Assembly: GCA_903825695.1 (NCBI GenBank)
Contig: CAIKBP010000126.1
Span: 1 to 7,285 of the forward strand
Length of the DNA: 7,285 nt
Reading direction: 5' to 3'
DNA from: an uncultured Verrucomicrobiota bacterium
GTDB lineage: Bacteria > Verrucomicrobiota > Verrucomicrobiia > Palsa-1439
In this document: positions 1-6,331 of the stretch, one piece after another
Layout of the letters: each line of letters opens with the position of its first letter
Position numbering within the stretch: position 1 is the first letter of the stretch
Notes under the pieces: model-generated
Databases searched by the model: none
Seen by the model: the letters and a program-made list of their open reading frames with translations, nothing else
What the model was told of the DNA's origin: nothing
Translations under genes and position numbers: made by a program

Positions 1-729
1 CTTTCCGCAGCGGCAATGGGGTTTGTGTTGAACAACAAACTGCTCATCATTGCGGGCGCGCTAGATGGTTCCTCGGGCTTGATTCTTTCGATCATCATGT
101 GCAAGGCGATGAACCGTTCGTTCGCCAACGTGTTGTTTGGCGCGTTCGGCCAAGTACAGGTCTCCGCCGCCGCGCAAGAGCAAAAGACCGCACATAGCGC
201 CACGCCGGAAGATGCCGCAGCGCTGCTCGAAGACGCCAATTCGGTGATGATTGTGCCCGGTTACGGCATGGCGGTCGCCCAAGCCCAGCATGCGGTGCAC
301 GATTTGTTCGACGCTCTTACCAAGAAAGGTGTGGACGTGAAGTTTGCGATTCATCCGGTTGCCGGCCGCATGCCCGGGCACATGAACGTCCTTCTCGCTG
401 AGGCGAACATCCCCTATGACAAGCTTTTGGAAATGGATGACGCCAACGCTGAACTTCCGCAAACGGACGTCGCTCTGGTCATCGGAGCAAACGATGTCAC
501 CAACCCGGCCGCCCGCACCAACAAGTCCAGTCCAATCTACGGCATGCCGATCCTCGATGTGGACAAGGCACGCATGGTGATGGTCATCAAACGCAGTCTC
601 AACCCCGGCTTTGCCGGCATTGATAACGAGTTGTACTATCTCGACAAGACACTGATGCTTTTCGGCGACGCAAAAGCCTTCACCACGCAACTGGTGAAGC
701 AGTTGAACGAGAGCAACAGCGGGCGCTGA
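1..729 (+). CDS. pntB: NAD(P) transhydrogenase subunit beta, C-terminal part (5' end outside window)
   Basis: This is the membrane and NADP(H)-binding subunit of the proton-translocating transhydrogenase, which couples proton re-entry to hydride transfer from NADH to NADP+. The frame is open from base 1, and the residues before the first ATG (LSAAA) continue the family sequence, so the ATG at 16 is internal. The visible 242 codons are roughly the second half of a subunit usually about 460 residues long. They begin in the last membrane helices of domain II (GFVLNNKLLIIAGAL, then GSSG and IMCKAMNRSF). After a variable linker comes soluble domain III with the family signatures PGYGMAVAQAQ, HPVAGRMPGHMNVLLAEA, VIGANDVTNPAA, VIKRS and LFGDAK, which form the NADP(H) pocket. 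It ends at TGA 727-729. The partner alpha subunit is not downstream on the same strand but on the opposite strand, converging 38 bases away. Family assignment is very secure. Confidence 0.97.
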   Translation, partial: LSAAAMGFVLNNKLLIIAGALDGSSGLILSIIMCKAMNRSFANVLFGAFGQVQVSAAAQEQKTAHSATPEDAAALLEDANSVMIVPGYGMAVAQAQHAVHDLFDALTKKGVDVKFAIHPVAGRMPGHMNVLLAEANIPYDKLLEMDDANAELPQTDVALVIGANDVTNPAARTNKSSPIYGMPILDVDKARMVMVIKRSLNPGFAGIDNELYYLDKTLMLFGDAKAFTTQLVKQLNESNSGR

Positions 730-740
730 TCAAGGAGTCT

Positions 741-768
741 ATGCGCTGAAGTTGTCTGCTCAGCGCAT
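741..768. terminator. Bidirectional hairpin between convergent pntB and pntA
   Basis: Arm 741-749 (ATGCGCTGA) and arm 760-768 (TCAGCGCAT) are perfect reverse complements, 9 bp, separated by a 10-base loop. The hairpin lies between two convergent stop codons and touches the last base of the pntA stop. No run of T follows on either strand, so it is not a textbook intrinsic terminator. It could stop or stabilise both transcripts. The structure is seen directly; the function is inferred from position. Confidence 0.5.
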
Positions 769-1892
769 CAGCCGCGAAGGTTCTGGCCGCCGTGCGTGAT
801 GCACGTGCCTTTGATGATCTCGTCACTGAAATCAAGGTTTAACTTTCCATCTTTGATGATCAACCTCAGCAACTCGACAACGTTGCGGGCGTAAAGCTGG
901 CTGGCGTGCATCGGCATTGTGCTCGGCAGATCGGTCGGGCCGATGATGGTCACCCCGTGCTTGACGACTGTCTTGTCTGGCTCGGTCAATTCACAATTAC
1001 CGCCCGTCCCCGCCGCTAGATCCACGATCACCGAACCCGGTTTCATACCGGTGACGGTTTCCTTTGTGATAAGGCGCGGCGCGGGTTTGCCGGGAATCAA
1101 CGCGGTGGTGATGACCACATCGAACTCTTTGGTCTTCTCGGCGAGCATCTCCTGCTGCTTGCGCTTCGCCTCCCCGGAAAGCTCTTTTGCGTAACCGCCT
1201 TTGTCTTGGGTATCTTTCACGCCAAGATCGAATTCAAGGAACTTCGCGCCGAGACTTTCAACCTGTTCCTTCACGACCGGCCGCACGTCATAACCCCAGA
1301 CCACGGCGCCGAGCCGATGCGCCGTTGCAATCGCTTGTAGCCCGGCCACGCCCGCTCCCAGCACGAGTACCTTCGCGGGACGAATGGTGCCGGCCGCAGT
1401 CGTCATCATCGGCAAGAACTTCGGCATCACTTCCGCCGCTACAAGCACGGCCTTGTAACCGGCGACGTTCGCTTGCGACGACAGCGCGTCCATGCTTTGC
1501 GCACGAGTGATCCGCGGAACGAGATCCATGCTGAATGCTGTGATGCGCCGCGCCATTAGCCGTTTTACCAGGTCCGGATTGGTTGCCGGGTAGAGGAACG
1601 CAATCAGCGCCGCGCCCTCGCGCAACGCCTCTACTTCGTGTTTGCCAAGCCGCGGATTATCCAGCGGCTTGTGGAACTTGACGACAATGTCCGCGTTGCC
1701 AAAAACCTCGGCGGCGGAGACAGTCTTCGCGCCCGCACGCTGGTAATCGTCGTCAGCGAAGAATGCCCCCTCGCCCGCCCCATCTTCGACCAACACTTCA
1801 TTGCCGGTCTTTGCAAGCTTTGCGACCACCTCGGGCGTCAACGCCACCCGACGTTCATTTGGCGTAATCTCTTTTGGGATGCCGATTTTCAT
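768..1892 (-). CDS. pntA: NAD(P) transhydrogenase subunit alpha, split type (domain I only)
   Basis: This is the soluble NAD(H)-binding domain I of the transhydrogenase, working at the cytoplasmic face with the membrane/NADP(H) subunits. From the ATG at 1892 it is 374 residues, about the size of the split PntAA subunit and without the C-terminal membrane helices of the E. coli-type PntA, so a separate PntAB is expected elsewhere. It begins MKIGIPKEITPNERRVALTP, the family's usual N-terminus. The loop PRITRAQSMDALSSQ places R127, Q132 and D135 where the Rhodospirillum rubrum subunit has its RQD loop. The Rossmann motif GAGVAGLQAIATAHRLGA (about 179-196) is followed by D202 in GYDVRP, the expected ribose-binding acid. 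An in-frame TTG at 1937 would add 15 residues (MENPKTSVIVTVKNP) with no family counterpart and would overlap a likely promoter, so I prefer 1892. The ATG has no strong ribosome binding site. The gene converges on pntB instead of lying in a pntA-pntB operon. Confidence 0.95.
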   Translation of the reverse strand: MKIGIPKEITPNERRVALTPEVVAKLAKTGNEVLVEDGAGEGAFFADDDYQRAGAKTVSAAEVFGNADIVVKFHKPLDNPRLGKHEVEALREGAALIAFLYPATNPDLVKRLMARRITAFSMDLVPRITRAQSMDALSSQANVAGYKAVLVAAEVMPKFLPMMTTAAGTIRPAKVLVLGAGVAGLQAIATAHRLGAVVWGYDVRPVVKEQVESLGAKFLEFDLGVKDTQDKGGYAKELSGEAKRKQQEMLAEKTKEFDVVITTALIPGKPAPRLITKETVTGMKPGSVIVDLAAGTGGNCELTEPDKTVVKHGVTIIGPTDLPSTMPMHASQLYARNVVELLRLIIKDGKLNLDFSDEIIKGTCITHGGQNLRG

Positions 1893-1908
1893 TGGATTCT
1901 TGACCGTC

Positions 1909-1937
1909 ACTATAACAGACGTTTTCGGGTTTTCCAA
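1909..1937 (-). promoter_or_regulatory. Sigma70-like promoter for pntA
   Basis: Read on the minus strand, TTGGAA (1937-1932; 4 of 6 to the -35 consensus) is followed after exactly 17 bases by TATAGT (1914-1909; 5 of 6 to the -10 consensus). Only 16 bases separate the -10 box from the pntA ATG at 1892. Transcription would therefore start about 9 bases before the start codon, giving a very short leader. This fits the lack of a good ribosome binding site there. The prediction is by eye from consensus matching only. Confidence 0.5.
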
Positions 1938-2120
1938 TCCATCCTTTGTATTTACACCACACGGGAATTCTGAACCGAATTCTACCTTCTATTGTGCGGA
2001 ATGGCGAGGATATGAATGGGGTTGGTCATGTATGAAACAAGGGATGAAATGAATTTGCGATCTCATGCGCCCTGATCTGGCCGGAACCGCCATTTCAAGT
2101 CGCTTCCCAGATGGGGCCTG

Positions 2121-3425
2121 TCACGTCGTAGCCATCTTGCTGATAAGGGTAACCAATGGCAGGAACAAGGCGATGACGATCGTGCCAACGATAACGGCCA
2201 AGAAGATGATCATAATCGGTTCCAACAGGGAGGTCATGGCCGCAACCGCATTGTCCACCTCGTCATCATAAATGTCGCCCACCTTCATCAACATGTCGGG
2301 TAATGCGCCGGTTTCCTCACCGACGTCGATCATGCTGACCACCATGGGTGGAAACACGCCAGAGGCCTCCAACGGCGTGACGATACGCTCCCCTTCCTTG
2401 ACTGAATCATGGATTTGATGGACAGCTTTGGCGATGATAGCATTGCCCGCTGTGTCTCGAACGATGTTCAGCGCCTGTAGTATCGGCACGCCGCTGGCGA
2501 TCAACGTGCCCAACGTGCGCGAGAAGCGCGCTATCCCCACCTTCCGAACCAGCGGTCCGAATACCGGCGCGTGCAATTTGATGTTGTCCATGATATATTT
2601 TCCCTTCTCGGTCTTGCCGAGCAACTTTATCAGGGTAACAAGCAATGCAATCGCCGCAATAACATAGATGGACCGCTCTCTGAGGAGTTTGCTGAATCCC
2701 ATGACGCCCCGTGTCAACGCCGGAAGCTCCGCACCTTCAAGCAGCTCTTTAAACACTTCCGCGAACTTCGGGACGACGCTAACCATGAGGAAGGTAAGAA
2801 TGCCCATTGCTGCACAGATGACCACGACCGGGTATACCATTGCGGAGATGACCTTGTTCTTGATCTTCTGGGCTTTCTCCGAGAAATCGGCGAGACGGTT
2901 CAATGTCACATCAAGCGCACCCGCGGCCTCGCCGGCCCGCACCATGTTGACGTAAAGCCGCGTGAATACCTTCGGATGCTGCGCCATGGCCTCACTGAAT
3001 GTGCTGCCTCCTTCAACCGATTCGCCAAGCTGCCGCAATACCCGCTTCAACACAACATTCTTCTCCTGCCGCTGCAAAACGTTCAAGCCGCGCAGCAGTG
3101 GCAAGCCCGCGTCAATCAGCGTGGCCAACTGACGCGTGAACGCTGCAAGCACTTTGGACTTGACCGTGTTGCCGCCGAACGAGAGATTGATATAGTTTCG
3201 AGCGAAACTCCTCTTCTCCGCCTTGCCTCCCGGGGATGGTATAGCGGGCCCGGGTGTGGGAGTTTTCTTTAGTTTGGCGGACGGCGCACTGATTTCGGTA
3301 ATGTTGGTGGGGAAATAGCCCATCTCGCGAATGCGCGCCACCGCCGTGGTTGTACTATCGCTTTCCACGACGCCATTGATCTCCTTGCCCTTGGCGTCCA
3401 AAGCCACATAGTTGAACTTAGCCAT
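2121..3425 (-). CDS. pilC: Type IV pilus / type II secretion inner-membrane platform protein (PilC/GspF family)
   Basis: This polytopic inner-membrane protein forms the platform on which PilB-type and PilT-type ATPases act to add or remove pilin subunits. It is 434 residues, slightly longer than the usual 400 or so. The N-terminal cytoplasmic part starts with the typical MAKFNYVALDAKGKEINGVV (1-20). A Pro/Lys-rich linker follows at about 47-72 (KKTPTPGPAIPSPGG). Two GspF repeats come next, each opening with a similar signature: FTRQLATLIDAGLPLLRGL (96-114) and FSRTLGTLIASGVPILQAL (301-319). The matching glutamate motifs are MVRAGEAAGALD (161-172) and MIDVGEETGALP (365-376). Hydrophobic segments lie at about 195-218, 252-269 and 402-427, giving three membrane helices. 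The ATG at 3425 has AGGA at 3436-3433, seven bases upstream. It is the last gene of the apparent operon, 66 bases after the second pilB, with a palindrome in that gap. GspF of a secretion system cannot be excluded, but pilT nearby favours a pilus. Confidence 0.95.
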   Translation of the reverse strand: MAKFNYVALDAKGKEINGVVESDSTTTAVARIREMGYFPTNITEISAPSAKLKKTPTPGPAIPSPGGKAEKRSFARNYINLSFGGNTVKSKVLAAFTRQLATLIDAGLPLLRGLNVLQRQEKNVVLKRVLRQLGESVEGGSTFSEAMAQHPKVFTRLYVNMVRAGEAAGALDVTLNRLADFSEKAQKIKNKVISAMVYPVVVICAAMGILTFLMVSVVPKFAEVFKELLEGAELPALTRGVMGFSKLLRERSIYVIAAIALLVTLIKLLGKTEKGKYIMDNIKLHAPVFGPLVRKVGIARFSRTLGTLIASGVPILQALNIVRDTAGNAIIAKAVHQIHDSVKEGERIVTPLEASGVFPPMVVSMIDVGEETGALPDMLMKVGDIYDDEVDNAVAAMTSLLEPIMIIFLAVIVGTIVIALFLPLVTLISKMATT

Positions 3426-3431
3426 AGCAGA

Positions 3432-3436
3432 TTCCT
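3432..3436 (-). promoter_or_regulatory. Ribosome binding site of pilC
   Basis: On the minus strand AGGAA precedes the ATG at 3425, with seven bases between AGGA and the start codon. It lies outside the palindrome at 3471-3491, so a hairpin there would not directly bury it. Confidence 0.6.
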
Positions 3437-3470
3437 GACTCTTGTCGTTCCGGCCTTCTTATGCGCGAAC

Positions 3471-3491
3471 TCCCGACATCCGATGTCGGGA
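3471..3491. repeat. Perfect palindrome (10-bp arms, 1-base centre) between pilB and pilC
   Basis: Arms TCCCGACATC (3471-3480) and GATGTCGGGA (3482-3491) are exact reverse complements around a single base at 3481. The element directly abuts the TAA of the second pilB (3494-3492) and lies 45 bases upstream of the pilC start. As RNA it would fold into a strong stem of about 9 bp with a 3-base loop and no following U-run. Possible roles are an mRNA-stabilising or attenuating inter-cistronic hairpin, a dispersed REP-like palindrome, or a dimeric protein-binding site. The symmetry is certain; the role is not. Confidence 0.75.
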
Positions 3492-5204
3492 TTATGTGTA
3501 CTTCAACACTTCCTCCACTGTTGTCTCGCCATCCAAGATGCCGCGGATCCCGTCTTCACGCATGGTCCGCATGCCCAATTCCAGTGCGCGCCCGCGAATG
3601 ACACCCGCTGGTGCGCGCAATCCGATCAACTCCAGAATCGGATCCGAGATCAACAGCAACTCGAACAGGCCTTTGCGTCCCCAGTAACCCGTCTCGTTAC
3701 AGTTTGAACAACCTTTACCATAGAAAAATGGCCGTCCCTGCACCGCCTCGCGGTTAAGTCCAAGCGATGATAATACGGCATCGGTCGGCTCATAAGCGAC
3801 ACGACATTTCTTGCATACGACGCGTAGGAGACGCTGTGCTAGGACCGCTTGCAGTGTGGAGGTAATCAGGAATGGCTCCACGCCCATGTCGATCATACGC
3901 GTGATGGCGCCGGGCGCATCGTTGGTGTGCAGAGTCGTGAACACCAAATGGCCTGTCAGCGATGCTTGAATAGAGATTTGCGCCGTCTCAAGATCACGCA
4001 TCTCGCCAACCATGATGATGTCGGGGTCTTGCCGCAGAAAGCTTCGCAGCGCACGCGCAAACGTCAGCCCCACCGTCTCGTTGATGGGCACCTGCATAAT
4101 GCCTTCAAGGTCATACTCCACCGGGTCTTCTGAGGTAAGGATCTTCACGTCGATCTTGTTGACCCGTTTTAGACACGAGTACAACGTGGTCGTCTTGCCA
4201 CAACCTGTCGGGCCTGTGACAATAATGATGCCATTGGGGTGAGAGATCATCTCCTTGAGCTTCTGAAGAATGTCGCTCGGCATTCCGAGGCTCTCCAAAT
4301 CGAGATTGACGACAGTCCGGTCGAGCACGCGCAGCACAACCGACTCACCGAATTGCGTGGGCAGCGTGGATACGCGCAGATCCACGGGCCTGCCCGCAAT
4401 CTGCGTTTGGATCCGTCCGTCCTGGGGCAGGCGCCGTTCAGCAATGTTGAGATTGGCCATGACTTTTATACGCGAGATGACCGGCAACGCCAAATGCTTT
4501 GGCGGCGGCGCCATCTCATAGAGCGCGCCGTCTACGCGGTAGCGGATCTTGAACTCCTCCTCAAATGGCTCGAAATGGATGTCGCTGGCCCGATCCTGAA
4601 TCGCCTGAAAAAGAACCAGATTCACAAAACGTACGATTGGCGCGTGGCTGGCTATTTCCTCCAGTTGCACCGCGGCGATATCCGTCGCTCCCGCCACCTG
4701 CGCGGCCAATTCATCAGTGGCCAATTGCGTTTCCACATCTTTAAGCACTTCCTTCATGGATTCGCTTTCCGCGCCGTAATAACGGGAAATCGCTGCTTCA
4801 ATCTGTTTGAGAGATGCCACAACCAATTGCACGTCCTTGCCCAGCACGAAAGCCAGTTCCTCACTCATTAGGGGATTATAGGGATCAGCTATGGCCACGG
4901 TCACCATATTGCCAGTCAGCGAGACCGGCACCGCCTGATAAAGGCGCGCCGCTTCCGCAGGTATCAGGCGCGCGACGTGTTGGGGAATGTCAACGCCCTC
5001 CAAATCGATATAATCTAGGCCCACATGGCCTGCGACCGCCCGCAATAGTTGCTCCTCCTGCAGCAACCCGAAGTCCAAAATGATTTGTGACAGAGGCTTA
5101 CCGGTTCGCTCGCGTTCCTCTTGAACTTCCCGGAACTGCTCCGCCGTAAGCAGTTCGCGCTCGCGAACGATCTCCGATAACACAGATGTTTCGTTCTCAA
5201 ACAT
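3492..5204 (-). CDS. pilB: Type IV pilus assembly ATPase, PilB/GspE family (complete copy)
   Basis: This hexameric cytoplasmic ATPase is expected to power pilin polymerisation through PilC. At 570 residues it has the full PilB length. Residues 1 to about 145 form a GspE/MshE-type N-terminal domain with two tandem helical repeats. N2 follows from about 187 (HAPIVRFVNLVLFQAIQ, ASDIHFEP), then RRLPQDGRIQ (258-266). The ATPase core has Walker A GPTGCGKTTT (331-340, with Cys where Ser is usual), the Asp box LTSEDPVEY (356-364), Walker B RQDPDIIMVGEMRD (391-404) and the His box GHLVFTTLHTNDA (418-430). The zinc-binding cysteines are C464, C467, C499 and C502. The tetracysteine site argues for PilB/GspE and against PilT. 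The ATG at 5204 is three bases after the pilT stop, with GGAGG at 5218-5214 inside the end of pilT, so the two are probably translationally coupled. A type II secretion GspE role is the main alternative. Confidence 0.94.
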   Translation of the reverse strand: MFENETSVLSEIVRERELLTAEQFREVQEERERTGKPLSQIILDFGLLQEEQLLRAVAGHVGLDYIDLEGVDIPQHVARLIPAEAARLYQAVPVSLTGNMVTVAIADPYNPLMSEELAFVLGKDVQLVVASLKQIEAAISRYYGAESESMKEVLKDVETQLATDELAAQVAGATDIAAVQLEEIASHAPIVRFVNLVLFQAIQDRASDIHFEPFEEEFKIRYRVDGALYEMAPPPKHLALPVISRIKVMANLNIAERRLPQDGRIQTQIAGRPVDLRVSTLPTQFGESVVLRVLDRTVVNLDLESLGMPSDILQKLKEMISHPNGIIIVTGPTGCGKTTTLYSCLKRVNKIDVKILTSEDPVEYDLEGIMQVPINETVGLTFARALRSFLRQDPDIIMVGEMRDLETAQISIQASLTGHLVFTTLHTNDAPGAITRMIDMGVEPFLITSTLQAVLAQRLLRVVCKKCRVAYEPTDAVLSSLGLNREAVQGRPFFYGKGCSNCNETGYWGRKGLFELLLISDPILELIGLRAPAGVIRGRALELGMRTMREDGIRGILDGETTVEEVLKYT

Positions 5205-5207
5205 AAA

Positions 5208-6290
5208 TCAGCGCCTCCGCCCTTCGTCCCCTCCCTGCAGTTTCTGGATGATCGATTGCGGGTCTTGCGCTTTGGTAACCAGGTCTGTGTAGCTGATCAA
5301 CCCGCGTTCGTACAAGCTCATCAGATTGGAATCCAGCGTCACCATCCCATGCTTGGCCCCGGTCTGAATGTCCGAAGTGATCCGGAACGTCTTGTTGTCG
5401 CGAATCAGCGCCTGGATGGATGGCGTCGAAATCATGATCTCGAAACATGCGATGCGCCCCTTGGCGTCCGCTCGGACCAGCAACAGTTGCGAAATCACCG
5501 CCAGAATGGACGAGGCCAACTGCGTGCGAATCTGCTCCTGTTGATTAGTCGGGAAGGCATCCACTATGCGGTCCACCGTGCGCGCGGCACCGGTCGTGTG
5601 CAACGTGGCAAACACCAAGTGGCCGGTTTCCGCCGCGGTGATCGCCGCCTCCATCGTCTCCAAGTCGCGCATTTCGCCGACGAGCATCACGTCGGGATCC
5701 TGGCGCAACCCGCGACGCAAAGCCTCGGCAAAGTCAGACACGTCCACGCCAATCTCCCGCTGCGTGACGATGCTCTTCTTGTGCGGGTGGTAATACTCGA
5801 TCGGGTCTTCGATGGTTATGATGTGGCAGTCACGTTCGGTGTTGATGATATCAAGCATCGAAGCCAGTGTCGTCGTCTTGCCGGAACCGGTCGGCCCGGT
5901 CACGAGAATCAGACCGCGCGGCCGGAAAAGCAGGTCTTTCACGGAGGGCGGCAATCCAATCTGCTCAAGTGACATCAGTTTGCTTGGAATCTGGCGCAGC
6001 GCCAGCCCGAAATTGCCCTTCTCCTTGAAAACGCTGACGCGGAACCGTGCCTGATCGCCATACGCAAACCCAAAGTCCGTGCCGCCCTGCTCCCGGACCC
6101 GCTGTATGTGGTTTTCCGACGTTATGGCCTTCATCAAGTTCTCTGTGTCGTCCGGCTTCAGCATGGGCAAATCCATGTGAACCAACGACCCGTGCAACCG
6201 GATGATCGGAGGCACACCCACCTCCAGGTGTAAATCCGATGCGCCTTCGTCCACCACCACCTGCAACAGATCGTCCATTTGTGCGGCCAT
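5208..6290 (-). CDS. pilT: Twitching motility / pilus retraction ATPase PilT
   Basis: This hexameric cytoplasmic ATPase drives pilus depolymerisation and retraction, giving twitching motility. Its 360 residues match PilT length, and it lacks both the long N-terminal domain and the tetracysteine site of PilB. The N-terminal PAS-like domain contains EGASDLHLEVGVPPIIRLHG (15-34). The core has Walker A GPTGSGKTTT (132-141), the Asp box ITIEDPIEY (158-166), Walker B RQDPDVMLVGEMRD (196-209) and the His box GHLVFATLHTTGAARTVDRI (223-242). The C-terminal segment where PilT normally has AIRNLIRE reads SIQALIRD (291-298), followed by IQTGAKHGM (308-316). The ATG at 6290 is supported by GGAG at 6301-6298, seven bases upstream. 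A second ATG at residue 5 is less well placed. The gene sits 41 bases after one pilB-type gene and three bases before the next, inside the same operon. A PilU-like paralogue is a lesser alternative. Confidence 0.94.
   Translation of the reverse strand: MAAQMDDLLQVVVDEGASDLHLEVGVPPIIRLHGSLVHMDLPMLKPDDTENLMKAITSENHIQRVREQGGTDFGFAYGDQARFRVSVFKEKGNFGLALRQIPSKLMSLEQIGLPPSVKDLLFRPRGLILVTGPTGSGKTTTLASMLDIINTERDCHIITIEDPIEYYHPHKKSIVTQREIGVDVSDFAEALRRGLRQDPDVMLVGEMRDLETMEAAITAAETGHLVFATLHTTGAARTVDRIVDAFPTNQQEQIRTQLASSILAVISQLLLVRADAKGRIACFEIMISTPSIQALIRDNKTFRITSDIQTGAKHGMVTLDSNLMSLYERGLISYTDLVTKAQDPQSIIQKLQGGDEGRRR
5214..5218 (-). promoter_or_regulatory. Ribosome binding site of pilB inside the pilT 3' end
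   Basis: GGAGG on the minus strand lies nine bases before the ATG at 5204 and overlaps the arginine codons ending pilT (GRRR). The pilT TGA and the pilB ATG are separated by only TTT. This layout supports the chosen start and suggests translational coupling. Confidence 0.7.
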
Positions 6291-6297
6291 AAATTAT

Positions 6298-6301
6298 CTC
6301 C
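6298..6301 (-). promoter_or_regulatory. Ribosome binding site of pilT
   Basis: GGAG on the minus strand is seven bases upstream of the ATG at 6290. It selects this start over the internal ATG at residue 5. Confidence 0.7.
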
Positions 6302-6331
6302 ATTCCCTCAGTCCCCCGCCGACCACGCCCG

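Noticed and set aside
61..690. Minus-strand open frame of 209 codons opposite pntB
   Set aside because: pntB domain III is unambiguous on the plus strand. The antisense product is His/Val-rich with no family resemblance.
1965..1982. Two GAATTC hexamers six bases apart in the pntA-pilC gap
   Set aside because: As a hairpin the stem is only 6 bp and AT-rich. As a direct repeat it is too short. No nearby element makes it look like more than chance.
1938..2120. Possible small gene or pilC terminator in the spacer
   Set aside because: I found no start with a ribosome binding site and a coding-like frame confined to the spacer. There is no strong stem with a T-run downstream of the pilC stop; the only pairing (TCTGG 2076-2080 with CCAGA 2107-2111) is short and widely spaced.
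2571..3272. Long plus-strand open frame (233 codons) opposite pilC
   Set aside because: It is an antisense shadow of pilC, whose family signatures are intact on the minus strand. Its translation is Arg/His/Gln-rich with no recognisable motif.
4239..4871. Plus-strand open frame of 210 codons opposite pilB
   Set aside because: It lies opposite the well-conserved ATPase core and has no protein-like features of its own. It is explained by codon bias of the real gene.
5256..5972. Plus-strand open frame of 238 codons opposite pilT
   Set aside because: It is a shadow frame of pilT with low-complexity basic composition and no motif.
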